A stretch of DNA of 48,906 nt from Nostoc desertorum CM1-VF14 (GTDB taxonomy: Bacteria > Cyanobacteriota > Cyanobacteriia > Cyanobacteriales > Nostocaceae), in NCBI GenBank assembly GCA_019359245.1, contig JAHHHR010000056.1, positions 1 through 48,906 on the forward strand. Reading direction: 5' to 3'. The notes beneath the pieces were generated by a model. That model did no database searches, was not told where the DNA came from, and worked only from the letters and a program-made list of their open reading frames with translations. Shown here one piece after another: positions 9,623-17,350 of the stretch (within the stretch, counting starts at the first letter, position 1; every line of letters starts with the position of its first letter). Both the position numbers and the translations under genes were made by a program.

Positions 9623-10077
9623 TTGACCATATTAACGCCCTAAAAACAAGTTGGTATCTTTCTCCACCTTGGCGTGGAACAATTCCACCCGTCGAAGTGA
9701 ATTTACTGGAAAGAGTATACCTCAGAACTACGAGAACATTTGGCTACTGTTGCGGTATGCAATGGAAGCATGAGTGCTGGATTTATTCAATTGATTGCGG
9801 AAAAGAAATACTCCTCGCTACACAAAAGCAAATCATCGGGACTGGAGAGTTAAAGACCATCACTGTGCAAAAACCTGCCTTCGTTCTGGGCGAAAGAGTG
9901 ATGCTCTGTTCTCACGATAAAGGAACAAAACAACGGCTGATTTTGGGGATTGGGCTTGTGAATGATTCTTGGTTTTACGTTGTTGAATTGATGTCGCCAA
10001 CGTTAATTAAGATACCGACTATATCTAATCGCTTCTCACTCGTCGGTGAAAAAAGTTTAGTCCGCGTGAATGTCTAA
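9619..10077 (+). CDS. DUF1392 family protein
   Basis: 152 residues, start overlapping the previous stop (ATGA). The conserved blocks TSWYLSPPWRGTIPPVEVNL, LLERVYLRTTRTFGYCCGMQW, PAFVLGERVMLC, LGIGLVNDSWFYVVE and FSLVGEKSLVRVNV match what I remember of DUF1392. That is a cyanobacterial family, common on Nostocales plasmids and accessory islands, with no known function. It looks like a compact beta protein with two repeated SH3-like segments (residues 10-70 and 85-150). Its presence supports a plasmid-like origin of this region. Confidence 0.75.
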   Translation: MIDHINALKTSWYLSPPWRGTIPPVEVNLLERVYLRTTRTFGYCCGMQWKHECWIYSIDCGKEILLATQKQIIGTGELKTITVQKPAFVLGERVMLCSHDKGTKQRLILGIGLVNDSWFYVVELMSPTLIKIPTISNRFSLVGEKSLVRVNV

Positions 10078-10120
10078 TTCTCTCTAATCAACAAGGAAAA
10101 ATTATCACCCAACTAAAGTT

Positions 10121-11014
10121 ATGTCACAAATTGAAATCGCTGAAATCATCGAACAGATAAAACAAGAGATTCAAATTGACGCTAATGGTCAGGGCAAGGC
10201 CAGTGTTCGGGCAGCAGCCAGATTAGCAAATGTTAATGATGCTGGATTGCTCAGAAGCCTCAAAACTGCTGCTGATATTTCTCGCTCTAAACTGGCTGAA
10301 AGGCTTATGTACAAAGGCTTTGAAGGTGCTGAGATTAAATCATGGTCTGAGTCCGGTATTCCCGATGTCGCTGTAGCAACCATACTTCATTATTACGGCT
10401 ATGAAGCTGGCAAGAGATGTACCACACAAGCAAAATTAGCCTGTGAAGCTTTTGAAAGCATTGGTGTTCGTGCCTGGATTCAAGATTTATTGGGGTGGAC
10501 AAAACCCGCTACTCAACCACAAGAACAACCCACTACACCAGCCCTCCCCCCAGTTGAACAACGATTGCATACTCTTGTCCTGGCCATGAAAACTTTAGCT
10601 GAGTTAACTGGTGGCAGACTCAACCCGTACATGGAACAGCAATTCAAAGACTATGCCGGGAATCTTCTGGCAGAACACAACAGAAAATTGCTAACCCCTT
10701 CAAAAGAACGCTGGTTGGGGGTTGTAAATTTTGCAGAGAACGAACTTGGAAAGAAAGTCCCCCTGAGCGGCACTCACTATCGCGGACATCTTGGGACATG
10801 GGTTCGCACGTTTTACCCACAATTGGGCGATCGCCAAGAAACGCGATTGGTTAATGGTGTGCAGCAGCCCATCTATGTCTACGCTTGTCACGAGCCGACT
10901 GTTGCGGCTGGGTTGACCAAAGCTGTAGAAGAGTTCTTCGCTCATCCCAGTCCTGGTGTAGCGCTAAGGCAGGCGGGGGCTTTCGCTAGCAAGAAAGCTG
11001 TAGTTACTGCTTGA
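10121..11014 (+). CDS. Hypothetical phage/plasmid-type protein
   Basis: 297 residues from an ATG at 10121. Residues 20-125 are helical and carry KASVRAAARLANVNDAGLLR and ILHYYGYEAGKRCTTQAKLA followed by AFESIGVRAWIQDLLGW. This arrangement recurs in many cyanobacterial island proteins and resembles the N-terminal region of phage antirepressor-like proteins, but I cannot name a family with certainty. A proline-rich linker (TQPQEQPTTPALPP) joins it to a C-terminal domain (about residues 145-285) with NLLAEHNRKLLTPSKERW and GTHYRGHLGTWVRTFYPQLG. A DNA-binding or regulatory role in the element is inference. Confidence 0.65.
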   Translation: MSQIEIAEIIEQIKQEIQIDANGQGKASVRAAARLANVNDAGLLRSLKTAADISRSKLAERLMYKGFEGAEIKSWSESGIPDVAVATILHYYGYEAGKRCTTQAKLACEAFESIGVRAWIQDLLGWTKPATQPQEQPTTPALPPVEQRLHTLVLAMKTLAELTGGRLNPYMEQQFKDYAGNLLAEHNRKLLTPSKERWLGVVNFAENELGKKVPLSGTHYRGHLGTWVRTFYPQLGDRQETRLVNGVQQPIYVYACHEPTVAAGLTKAVEEFFAHPSPGVALRQAGAFASKKAVVTA

Positions 11015-11055
11015 TGGTCATTGGTCATCGGTCATTGGGCATTGGGGATTGGTTA
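11012..11055 (+). repeat. Short tandem repeats of a ggtcattg-type unit
   Basis: After the stop codon come four to five imperfect copies of a 7-8 base unit (ggtcattg, ggtcatcg, ggtcattg, ggcattgg, ggattgg). These are short tandem repeats of the kind common in Nostoc intergenic regions. No gene. Confidence 0.55.
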
Positions 11056-11130
11056 AACAGAGCGATCGCCCAGTAATCAAGAATTAAGACTTTTACAACA
11101 AAGGCAAATTCTATCTTGAGGGGAAAGGAT

Positions 11131-11580
11131 ATGGAACTTGGATACTTTCAAAAAGATGTACTGATTGAAAAATTAGCTAAGAAGTTCTACGCAATTCAAG
11201 GCTATGTAGTCCCGGAAGACTACCGGATGCAATCAGCTACACATCCAGCAGAAAGAGCTTGTGTAGCTATGGCTTTCACTGCAATCGAAGAAGTTGAGTT
11301 TGAACTTGCTAACGATGACGATACAGAAATTATCAAATGGCAGCGAGGGCAATCTCTGAGTGAAGAATGTCAATACTACTTTTGCAAATATGAGAAATTT
11401 ACTTTAACACTATTGACTTCCCCACATACAAATATGACTCGTGTAGAAGTTTATTTAGAGAATACAAAGCTTTACGTTTCTGAAAAAGCAATCAGCCTTC
11501 AAGAAGCAACAGAAGAACTACAGGATTTTATCATCACACTTGCTGCACAATTACAAACTTTGAATCGAATTGAGTTTTAG
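11131..11580 (+). CDS. Hypothetical protein, 149 residues
   Basis: The start is the ATG at 11131, after aggggaaaggat; an in-frame TTG at 11116 lacks support. It has an N-terminal helix (YFQKDVLIEKLAKKFYAIQG), an acidic middle (EVEFELANDDDTEI) and a C-terminal helix (SLQEATEELQDFIITLAAQ). No recognised domain. It starts a new three-gene run that ends in the MT-A70 methyltransferase; the next gene begins 8 bases later. Confidence 0.65.
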   Translation: MELGYFQKDVLIEKLAKKFYAIQGYVVPEDYRMQSATHPAERACVAMAFTAIEEVEFELANDDDTEIIKWQRGQSLSEECQYYFCKYEKFTLTLLTSPHTNMTRVEVYLENTKLYVSEKAISLQEATEELQDFIITLAAQLQTLNRIEF

Positions 11581-11588
11581 GAGTATTT

Positions 11589-11792
11589 ATGAAAGTCGTA
11601 GTTCAAGTAGTAGAAAAAATCATGAGTGAAGCCCACATTCACATTCCTGATGGACTCACAGAAGATGCAATCAGACAGCACATCGTTGGACTTTATAACA
11701 GTGGCGAAATGACTCCTGATTTAAACATATTTCAGGTTGATTTTGAATCCATCAGCGCAACGATTGTTCAACAACCCCAAGAGATAGCATGA
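11589..11792 (+). CDS. Small hypothetical protein, 67 residues
   Basis: The ATG at 11589 has taggag 7 bases upstream. The sequence AHIHIPDGLTEDAIRQHIVG suggests a small alpha-beta protein; the family is not recognised. Its stop overlaps the start of the methyltransferase gene (ATGA at 11789), so the two are probably translated together. A secondary start at the internal Met (MSEAHIH) is possible. Confidence 0.6.
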   Translation: MKVVVQVVEKIMSEAHIHIPDGLTEDAIRQHIVGLYNSGEMTPDLNIFQVDFESISATIVQQPQEIA

Positions 11793-12394
11793 GACTCACA
11801 ACTCTACAAGGCCATTACCAGTGCATTGTTATAGATCCTCCCTGGTTCTACAGACTTCGTTCTAAAGACAAAACTCACCGCAACCGCATCCCCTATCAAC
11901 CAATGCGGACTGAGGAAATTCTGGCTCTGCCCATTCCCGAATTATGCGGCAGCAATGGCTGTATCCTCTGGCTATGGTTCACGAACAATCACATGATCGA
12001 AGCGGCTCAATGCTTGCAAACATGGGAATTTGAACTCAAGACTATTTTGACTTGGGAAAAAGTCACCAAAGATGGTACTAAAACACATTTAGGTGTTGGT
12101 CATTGGCTGCGGAATTCGACTGAACATTGCGCTTTGGCTGTTCGTGGGAATGTCAAAGCTTTCTCTGGACGAACACTCACAAACGAGTCCACCATCCTGC
12201 ACTCTCCCAGGCGTGAGCATTCCCGTAAGCCCGAAAGTTTCTACCAACTCGTAGACAAACTGTGTCCAGACATAACCAAGCTGGAGATGTTCGCACGCGA
12301 GTCTAGGGATGGCTGGGATTGTTGGGGGGATCAGGCGGATCTGTTTGATCAGCTTGGTGCAGAAATTAATACTGATACTTCATTGAGTGCTTAA
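11789..12394 (+). CDS. MT-A70 family N6-adenine methyltransferase
   Basis: 201 residues. The catalytic motif DPPW stands at residues 16-19 (CIVIDPPWFY), preceded by a short strand, as expected for the beta-class amino-methyltransferase order in MT-A70 proteins. Further conserved features are YQPMRTEEILALPIPEL, the NGCILWLWFTNNHM strand, LTWEKVTKDG, the GHWLRNSTEHCALAVRG block and the C-terminal KPESFYQLVDKLCP-KLEMFAR segment. These enzymes transfer a methyl group from S-adenosylmethionine to the N6 of adenine in DNA, often as phage or plasmid modification enzymes. No cognate restriction enzyme is adjacent. It ends a coupled three-gene run. Confidence 0.9.
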   Translation: MRLTTLQGHYQCIVIDPPWFYRLRSKDKTHRNRIPYQPMRTEEILALPIPELCGSNGCILWLWFTNNHMIEAAQCLQTWEFELKTILTWEKVTKDGTKTHLGVGHWLRNSTEHCALAVRGNVKAFSGRTLTNESTILHSPRREHSRKPESFYQLVDKLCPDITKLEMFARESRDGWDCWGDQADLFDQLGAEINTDTSLSA

Positions 12395-12454
12395 TTAACG
12401 CTAATTTCGGCACTCAAAACTTGCTGAACCTTGAAAATCAAATATCAAACAATT

Positions 12455-13411
12455 CTAATTTTCTGACGGTGTGTCATCTGCTGTCTGATAAATAGAACGC
12501 AATTCATCAACAGTATCTGCTGTTTCTATTGCTGCCAAGATTGATTCCAGCAATCTGAAATCTTCAAGAAGCTCAATTTCAGGTAATAAGTTTTGTCCAG
12601 GTGTTCCAAATTTGAGTTTTAATCCCAAGGCTATGCCTTTTAATAAAGATTCTATTCGAGCAATTCTCTCAAAACTAGTAACGTACTGCATACGCAGTTG
12701 TGCCTCCAATTGTTCGACTTCTCTTTTAAACTCTAGTTCTAAATCCAATGGTAACGTTAGCATCCAATCAATAAAAGCCAAAAGGTTAACAACAGCCTCG
12801 CGTTCAAACCCTTGCTCATACAACCTACGCACTAAATTCAGTTTTGATTGTTTCCTTTGCGACCTATTACTGCGGGTTTGCACTGCTGCCAAGTGAGCCA
12901 TTACCACTGTAGCAAAGGGGTTACGACTGGCTTCTAGCTCCGACAACCTTTGTTTATAGTCTAGCAGCTTGATTACAGGAAACTGAAAATCAACCGTACA
13001 ACCAAACAAATCGTACCCAAACTGCGATGGTCGCCAGTTGATGTTGTCATCCCCCAGTATCGCGCATGATGCAACAGAGCGATCGTAACGGTCAAAAATT
13101 CGATAGTTGTAGACAAACATCCGTTTAGGAAAATCAGTTTCCTCTTGACTTTGGATTTCTATATGAATCAACAGCCAAGATTCTTCGCCCCCAATGCGAT
13201 AGATTTTCACCAATTTATCAATTAGTCGTTTTCCTAATTCAGCATCACGAACTACTTGCTGTAACTCTTGATCTAGAAACTCGAAACCTCTACTCCAATC
13301 AATTTGAGCATGGGCTTGAGGAAAAAAGAATTGCATGAAGTCTTCAAAATACAACTGCAACATCTGCTTCCACGGGGAATCATATTCAGTAAGAGGTGTT
13401 TTATTAGCCAT
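12455..13411 (-). CDS. Rpn/PD-(D/E)XK nuclease-like (transposase-associated) protein
   Basis: 318 residues from the ATG at 13411 (MANKTPLTEYDSPWKQMLQ). The N-terminal domain has SPWKQMLQLYFEDFMQFFFP, a DAELGKRLIDKLVKIY segment, and ESWLLIHIEIQSQEE, which fits the D...ExQ core of PD-(D/E)XK-type Rpn recombination-promoting nucleases. The next block KRMFVYNYRIFDRYDRSV is also typical. The C-terminal half is helical, with coiled-coil character (LEFKREVEQLEAQLR). Cyanobacteria carry many copies. It is transcribed against its neighbours, so it is likely a separate cargo gene. Nuclease activity is inferred from the family; the usual acidic residues look present. Confidence 0.8.
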   Translation of the reverse strand: MANKTPLTEYDSPWKQMLQLYFEDFMQFFFPQAHAQIDWSRGFEFLDQELQQVVRDAELGKRLIDKLVKIYRIGGEESWLLIHIEIQSQEETDFPKRMFVYNYRIFDRYDRSVASCAILGDDNINWRPSQFGYDLFGCTVDFQFPVIKLLDYKQRLSELEASRNPFATVVMAHLAAVQTRSNRSQRKQSKLNLVRRLYEQGFEREAVVNLLAFIDWMLTLPLDLELEFKREVEQLEAQLRMQYVTSFERIARIESLLKGIALGLKLKFGTPGQNLLPEIELLEDFRLLESILAAIETADTVDELRSIYQTADDTPSEN

Positions 13412-13451
13412 TTTCAAATGTATTGTCTAATTTTAAATTTTAGAGGTTTTT

Positions 13452-14258
13452 ATGCCAACAAACATAGAATGGACTGACCAAAGCGATAATATCATCCGTG
13501 CAAAAGTCAGTGGTTGGTGGTGTCAAAAAATCTCAGAGGGGTGTAAAAATTGCTATAGCGAAAAGCTGAATCAAAACTCTTTCTTTGGCGGAAACAAACA
13601 ACCCTACTCTGGGCAACCACCAGAGCTAGTGTTAGATACAGAAGCTATTCGGAAATGGGGATTCCAAAGAAAACCTAAGAAGCATTTCGTTTCTTCAATG
13701 ACTGATGTTTTTGGTGAATGGGTTCCGCGTTTTTGGCAACATGAAATGCTGGACGGAATGTTCGTTGCTCCCAATCAAATATTTCAGATTCTCACCAAAC
13801 GCCCAGAAATTATGCTGTTATCTATGGATGAATGGCTTTCTTTTCATGGACTAGACAAGTTACCTTTAAATATTTGGTCAGGAACTTCGATTGAAAATCG
13901 CCGTACTTTAGAAGAATGTAGTAAATTTCTTGCTCAGATTCCTGCTGATATCCGATTCTGGTCAGTTGAACCATTACTAGAAGATTTGGGTGATATCACT
14001 CACTACTTGAATGATGTTCAGTTAGTAATTGTTGGTGGTGAGTCTGGCCCAAATTCCAGACCATGCCACATCGAATGGATTAATTCAATTGTCCAACAAT
14101 GCCAGTCAGCCAAAACACCCGTATTTGTGAAGCAGTTGGGGGCTAATGCTCAACTTGAGGGGCAGCCATTCAAAACCCGCAACAAGAAAGGGGGAGACAT
14201 TGAAGAGTTTCCACAAGAATTACAGGTTAGGGAATTTCCTGTTCTGGTACGAGAGTAA
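13452..14258 (+). CDS. DUF5131 (phage Gp37/Gp68-like) protein
   Basis: 268 residues. The start MPTNIEWTDQSDN, the cysteine cluster WWCQKISEGCKNCYSEKL, then KKHFVSSMTDVFGEWVP, FQILTKRPE, NIWSGTSIENRRTLE, RFWSVEPLLEDLGD and VIVGGESGPNSRPCHIEW are diagnostic of DUF5131, the family first named from mycobacteriophage Gp37/Gp68. The CxxxxxxCxxCY cluster and strand order resemble a radical-SAM barrel, so a metal-dependent enzyme is plausible, but the substrate is unknown. It is common in phages and islands, which supports the nature of this region. Confidence 0.85.
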   Translation: MPTNIEWTDQSDNIIRAKVSGWWCQKISEGCKNCYSEKLNQNSFFGGNKQPYSGQPPELVLDTEAIRKWGFQRKPKKHFVSSMTDVFGEWVPRFWQHEMLDGMFVAPNQIFQILTKRPEIMLLSMDEWLSFHGLDKLPLNIWSGTSIENRRTLEECSKFLAQIPADIRFWSVEPLLEDLGDITHYLNDVQLVIVGGESGPNSRPCHIEWINSIVQQCQSAKTPVFVKQLGANAQLEGQPFKTRNKKGGDIEEFPQELQVREFPVLVRE

Positions 14259-14366
14259 AAGCAAATCCCCCACACTGTTTTTCACAGCCGGGGGAAGGAA
14301 AAGTTTTTTGTAGGGTTCTAACGATGAGTTTAACAAAAAAAATAACATTGCTGGAGGGTTTAAAAG

Positions 14367-15135
14367 ATGACTACCGACAGCTTTAGCGATAACAGAAGAA
14401 AACGCCATATTTATATGGATAGTAAGCTTGACAATTTGCCATTAACAATGGAGGCATATCGTGTTTACTGCCACTTGTGCCGTCGAGCCGGTTGTGACAA
14501 CAATGCTTTCCCTTCCTACAAATCCATTGGTGAGTCCTGCTTTCGAGGGTCTTTTCCAAATTCACCAACCGACACTTTACGGCGAAAAGCGATCGCAGCA
14601 GTAAATGAACTTATCTGTTGGAATTTGATCACAAAAACCAGCAGAGAGAATAACGGGCTACAAACATCAAATCATTACAGTCTTACGGACATGGAAGACT
14701 GGTTCCCTAATCCATTAAAACCGTCTTCCTTAATCAGAGGAAAGAAAGATTTAGGTAGTGTTGGGGGGACACTAGGGGGAGTGCTGGGGGGACACCCCGG
14801 TAGTGCTGGGGGAACACCCCCGGTAGTGTTGGGGGAACACCCCGGTAGTGCTGGGGGGACACCCAAAGATTATCCAATTAAAGATTATCCAATTAAAGAT
14901 TATCCAATTGAAGTCCATCCACTCAAGGACACGCCCCTGGCTTCGCCACCCGCGCCCCCCACCCAAGAGAGTGTGTGTGAAAAAGAAGAACTTGATTTAA
15001 CAACGGAAGAAATTGAACTTGAAGAACCAACTCCAGAAAAACCAAGCTTAGAAAAACCAACTCCAGAAGAACCAACCCCACAACAACCCACTTCGTTGTC
15101 AAAAAATTCCGAGTCTTCGCAACAAACCGATAATC
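14367..15135 (+). pseudogene. Replication-type helix-turn-helix protein gene, 5' part, interrupted by IS4-family element
   Basis: The 5' part has an ATG at 14367 preceded by ggagggtttaaaag. Residues 10-110 form a winged-helix domain (RKRHIYMDSKLDNLPLTMEA, AFPSYKSIGESCF, TLRRKAIAAVNELICWNLI) of the HTH_36 kind, common in plasmid and phage replication initiators. A glycine/proline-rich repeat tract, three KDYPI units and a Glu/Pro/Thr-rich tail follow. The frame now ends at 15152, inside the insertion. Joining base 15135 to base 16657 gives an uninterrupted 1461-base gene (486 residues) reading TDNPSRGS across the joint. DnaB follows 2 bases after the 3' part, so this was a replication operon (inference). 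Confidence 0.75.
14755..14920 (+). repeat. Tandem repeats in the replication-type gene
   Basis: Five imperfect copies of a 21-27 base unit (core ggtagtgctggggg, then acacccc) cover about 14755-14862 and encode a GSAGGTP-type linker. They are followed by three copies of the 15-base unit aaagattatccaatt encoding KDYPI (about 14864-14910). Iteron-like arrays inside or near replication genes can bind initiators, but here the repeats may only encode a flexible linker. Confidence 0.7.
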
Positions 15136-15205
15136 CAATACGGTTCAGTTAAGGCTCAAATAATTGTAAATTGGGTATTGTTTCCAAAAATGTAAATTAA
15201 GTAAG

Positions 15206-16457
15206 GTGCATCTCAAGGAATTCTCATTAGCGTCTCCTAAGATACAAAGTACTGAGATATTCAAGGCAATAGAGATAGCTATCCCAGCAGCTTCAATTGA
15301 ACAGGCGATAAGCCTACGGCATGGCTTCGCTTACCGCAACAATCAAAGTTGAAGAAGAACGTACACGTTCGTTACCAGCGCAACTAGTAGTTTGTCTGAT
15401 AATAGCAATGAGCTTGTGGTCGAGAGACTCAATGCGGGATGTACTAAAAAATCTGATAGATGGTCTTTCGGAAGCATGGGTCAAAGTAGGCAAATATTGG
15501 CGTGTCCCTTGTAAATCAGCCATCACCCAAGCCAGACAAAGGTTAGGAGCAAGGGTGATGACGCGATTGTTTCATCAGTTAGTGCGACCAATGGCAAATA
15601 GCGCAACAATAGGAGCCTTTTTAAACGGGTTACGAATCGTCGTGATTGATGGAAGTTGCTTAGATATCCCAGATAGTGATGAAAACGCCAGGGTTTTTGG
15701 TCGTCCTGGTAGTCGTCCAGGCACACGAGCAGCATTTCCCAAAGCTAGATTAGTGATTTTGGTAGAGGCTGGAACGCATTTAATTTTTGATGCATTAATA
15801 TGTCCATATCGAATTGGAGAGCGAGTACGGGCATTAAAGCTATTACGCTCAGTAACAGAGGGAATGTTGTTGATGTGGGATAGAGGTTTACATTCCTACG
15901 CTATGGTGCAAGCAACAGTCAATAAAAATTGTGATTATTTAGGAAGAATTCCAGCTAACGTTAAATTTTTAAACGACAAACCTTTAGAGGATGGTTCATA
16001 TTTGAGTTGGATTTATCCATCTGGCAAATTGAGAAAAAAGGGTTGTGAGCCAATCTTGCTAAGAGTTATAGAGTACAAGGTTGAGAATCTGGAGAACCGA
16101 GAAGAACAGATTAGATATCGCTTAATTACAAGCTTATTGGATATTGAAAAATTCCCAGCCCAATTACTTGCTTGCGAATATCACCAACGTTGGGAAGTCG
16201 AGAATACGATTGATGAACTCAAAGTACACCTTTTAGGGCGAAAAACTCATATTCGTTCTCAAAAACCACGGGAGGTAGTGCAAGAAGTTTACGGTTTGTT
16301 ATTGGGGCATTGGGCTGTAAGAAGGTTAATTTTTCAAGCTGCAACCAGCGCAGACGTTGCACCCTTGCGTCTAAGTTTCACAGGAACGTTGCGAGTTGTT
16401 CGTCGTGCCCTTCCTAAATTCCAGCGTTTGCAACCACAGGAACTTCCCTTTTTTTGA
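15206..16457 (+). CDS. IS4-family transposase, N-terminus disturbed by a 22-bp repeat
   Basis: From the ATG at 15321 the frame codes for 378 residues with RSLPAQLVVCLIIAMSLW, VVIDGSCLDIPDS (first Asp of the DDE triad), LLMWDRGLHSYAM (second Asp) and the C-terminal YHQRWEVENTIDELKVHL with the YxxRWxxE signature and catalytic Glu. This fits IS4. Upstream, another frame from GTG 15206 reads HLKEFSLASPKIQST and IPAASIEQAI, which looks like the real N-terminus. The 22 bases at 15311-15332 shift the frame; without them it continues as SIEQAITATIKVEEERT. The present ATG lies inside the repeat, so about 35 native residues are lost. Activity is uncertain. Confidence 0.8.
15311..15332. repeat. 22-bp small dispersed repeat inside the transposase gene
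   Basis: A partly palindromic sequence (aagcc...ggctt) of 22 bases interrupts the N-terminal coding part of the transposase. Its removal restores one continuous frame from GTG 15206. Very small mobile repeats of about 21-27 bases are known from Nostoc genomes, and this insert has the expected size and symmetry. Confidence 0.6.
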
Positions 16458-16656
16458 GTTGGTTTACTCTGGAAATTCTCGATCAAGTTTTACCTGAAAG
16501 GGTTCATAGAACTAATCCAAGGGTTGTGAAAAAGCCTGTATCAAAATTTCCCTCGAAAAAAGTAGAACACAGAAGTACTGGGACAATAACAAAGCCTCGT
16601 GCCTTCCTTATTCTAAATACCGCATAGCCTTAACTGAACCGTATTGACCGATAATC

Positions 16657-17348
16657 CCTCAAGAGGATCAACTATTGCGGGGGGGTCGTTCGACAAATCC
16701 GAACAATCGAATAAGCTGCAAATAACCTGTCCCTACAAGACAGCCCGGAACGTGAAAGAACTGATTGATGCTTGGTTAACAGACCCGACTGCTATGAGTG
16801 ATGATTGTGTGCCCCTGCTTGTTAGAGACTCAATCAAGTGGAATTGCTGGGTTTTACCTTGGCGCAATGGAGAGCGAAAGCTGAATAACCTCTACCAGAA
16901 CTTCAACCCGATAGTCGTGGATTTCCTAGCACAAGAATTAGCCACTAAGTCGAAACGCTCCGCACGACAGGAAATAGATCATGCGATCGCAGTAATGAAC
17001 ACCTGGGAGAAAACCAAGGGTGGGTGGACGAACCTGATGCAGCGCTATAACCAAGCATTGCAAACAGAAAAACAGCCCCTACCTCAACAGCATACTGCTT
17101 TGGCTCACAAGGCAAACACCACTAACAGTTCGCTCGAAGATGCGTTGGCACAAGACCATAAGCGCCGTCAGCAAGAGCAATCAAAGCAGGTTCCATCCAA
17201 TGGGTATCAACACAGCCCACAAATGCTGGAGCTAAAAGCAAAACTTCAAGCCGCAGGCAACACGCCAAAAGTTTCGAGCAACACCAGACCATCTTCCACG
17301 AATTTGCGAGAAGTTGAAACGCAGTTAAAATTAGCACTAAGAGCCTAA
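16657..17348 (+). pseudogene. Replication-type protein gene, 3' part, cut off by IS4-family element
   Basis: This is the C-terminal part of the gene that begins at 14367. It has a second compact domain (ARNVKELIDAWLTDP, VRDSIKWNCWVLPWRNGERK, SARQEIDHAIAVMNTWEKTK) and a Gln-rich helical tail. A start at ATG 16644 would lie in the last bases of the insertion sequence, so a truncated protein could be made if an outward promoter exists. The gene end is 2 bases before the DnaB-like start. The function of this domain is unknown. Confidence 0.7.
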
Positions 17349-17350
17349 TT

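Larger units (their letters stand above)
15136..16646 (+). mobile_element. IS4-family insertion sequence (1511 bp) with 20-bp TIR and 10-bp target duplication
   Basis: The left end reads caatacggttcagttaaggc and the right end is its perfect complement, giving 20-bp terminal inverted repeats. The 10 bases accgataatc flank both sides (15126-15135 and 16647-16656) as a target duplication, within the usual IS4 range. The element carries one DDE transposase gene. Deleting the element and one target copy restores the host gene exactly in frame, so the insertion is recent and clean. No sequence beyond the ends differs from the host gene. Confidence 0.95.

Noticed and set aside
14755..14920. Possible CRISPR array
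   Set aside because: The units are adjacent without unique spacers, and they encode an in-frame linker.
14675..15138. Several minus-strand frames rich in Pro/Gly/Ser/Val
   Set aside because: They arise from the tandem repeats of the replication-type gene read backwards.
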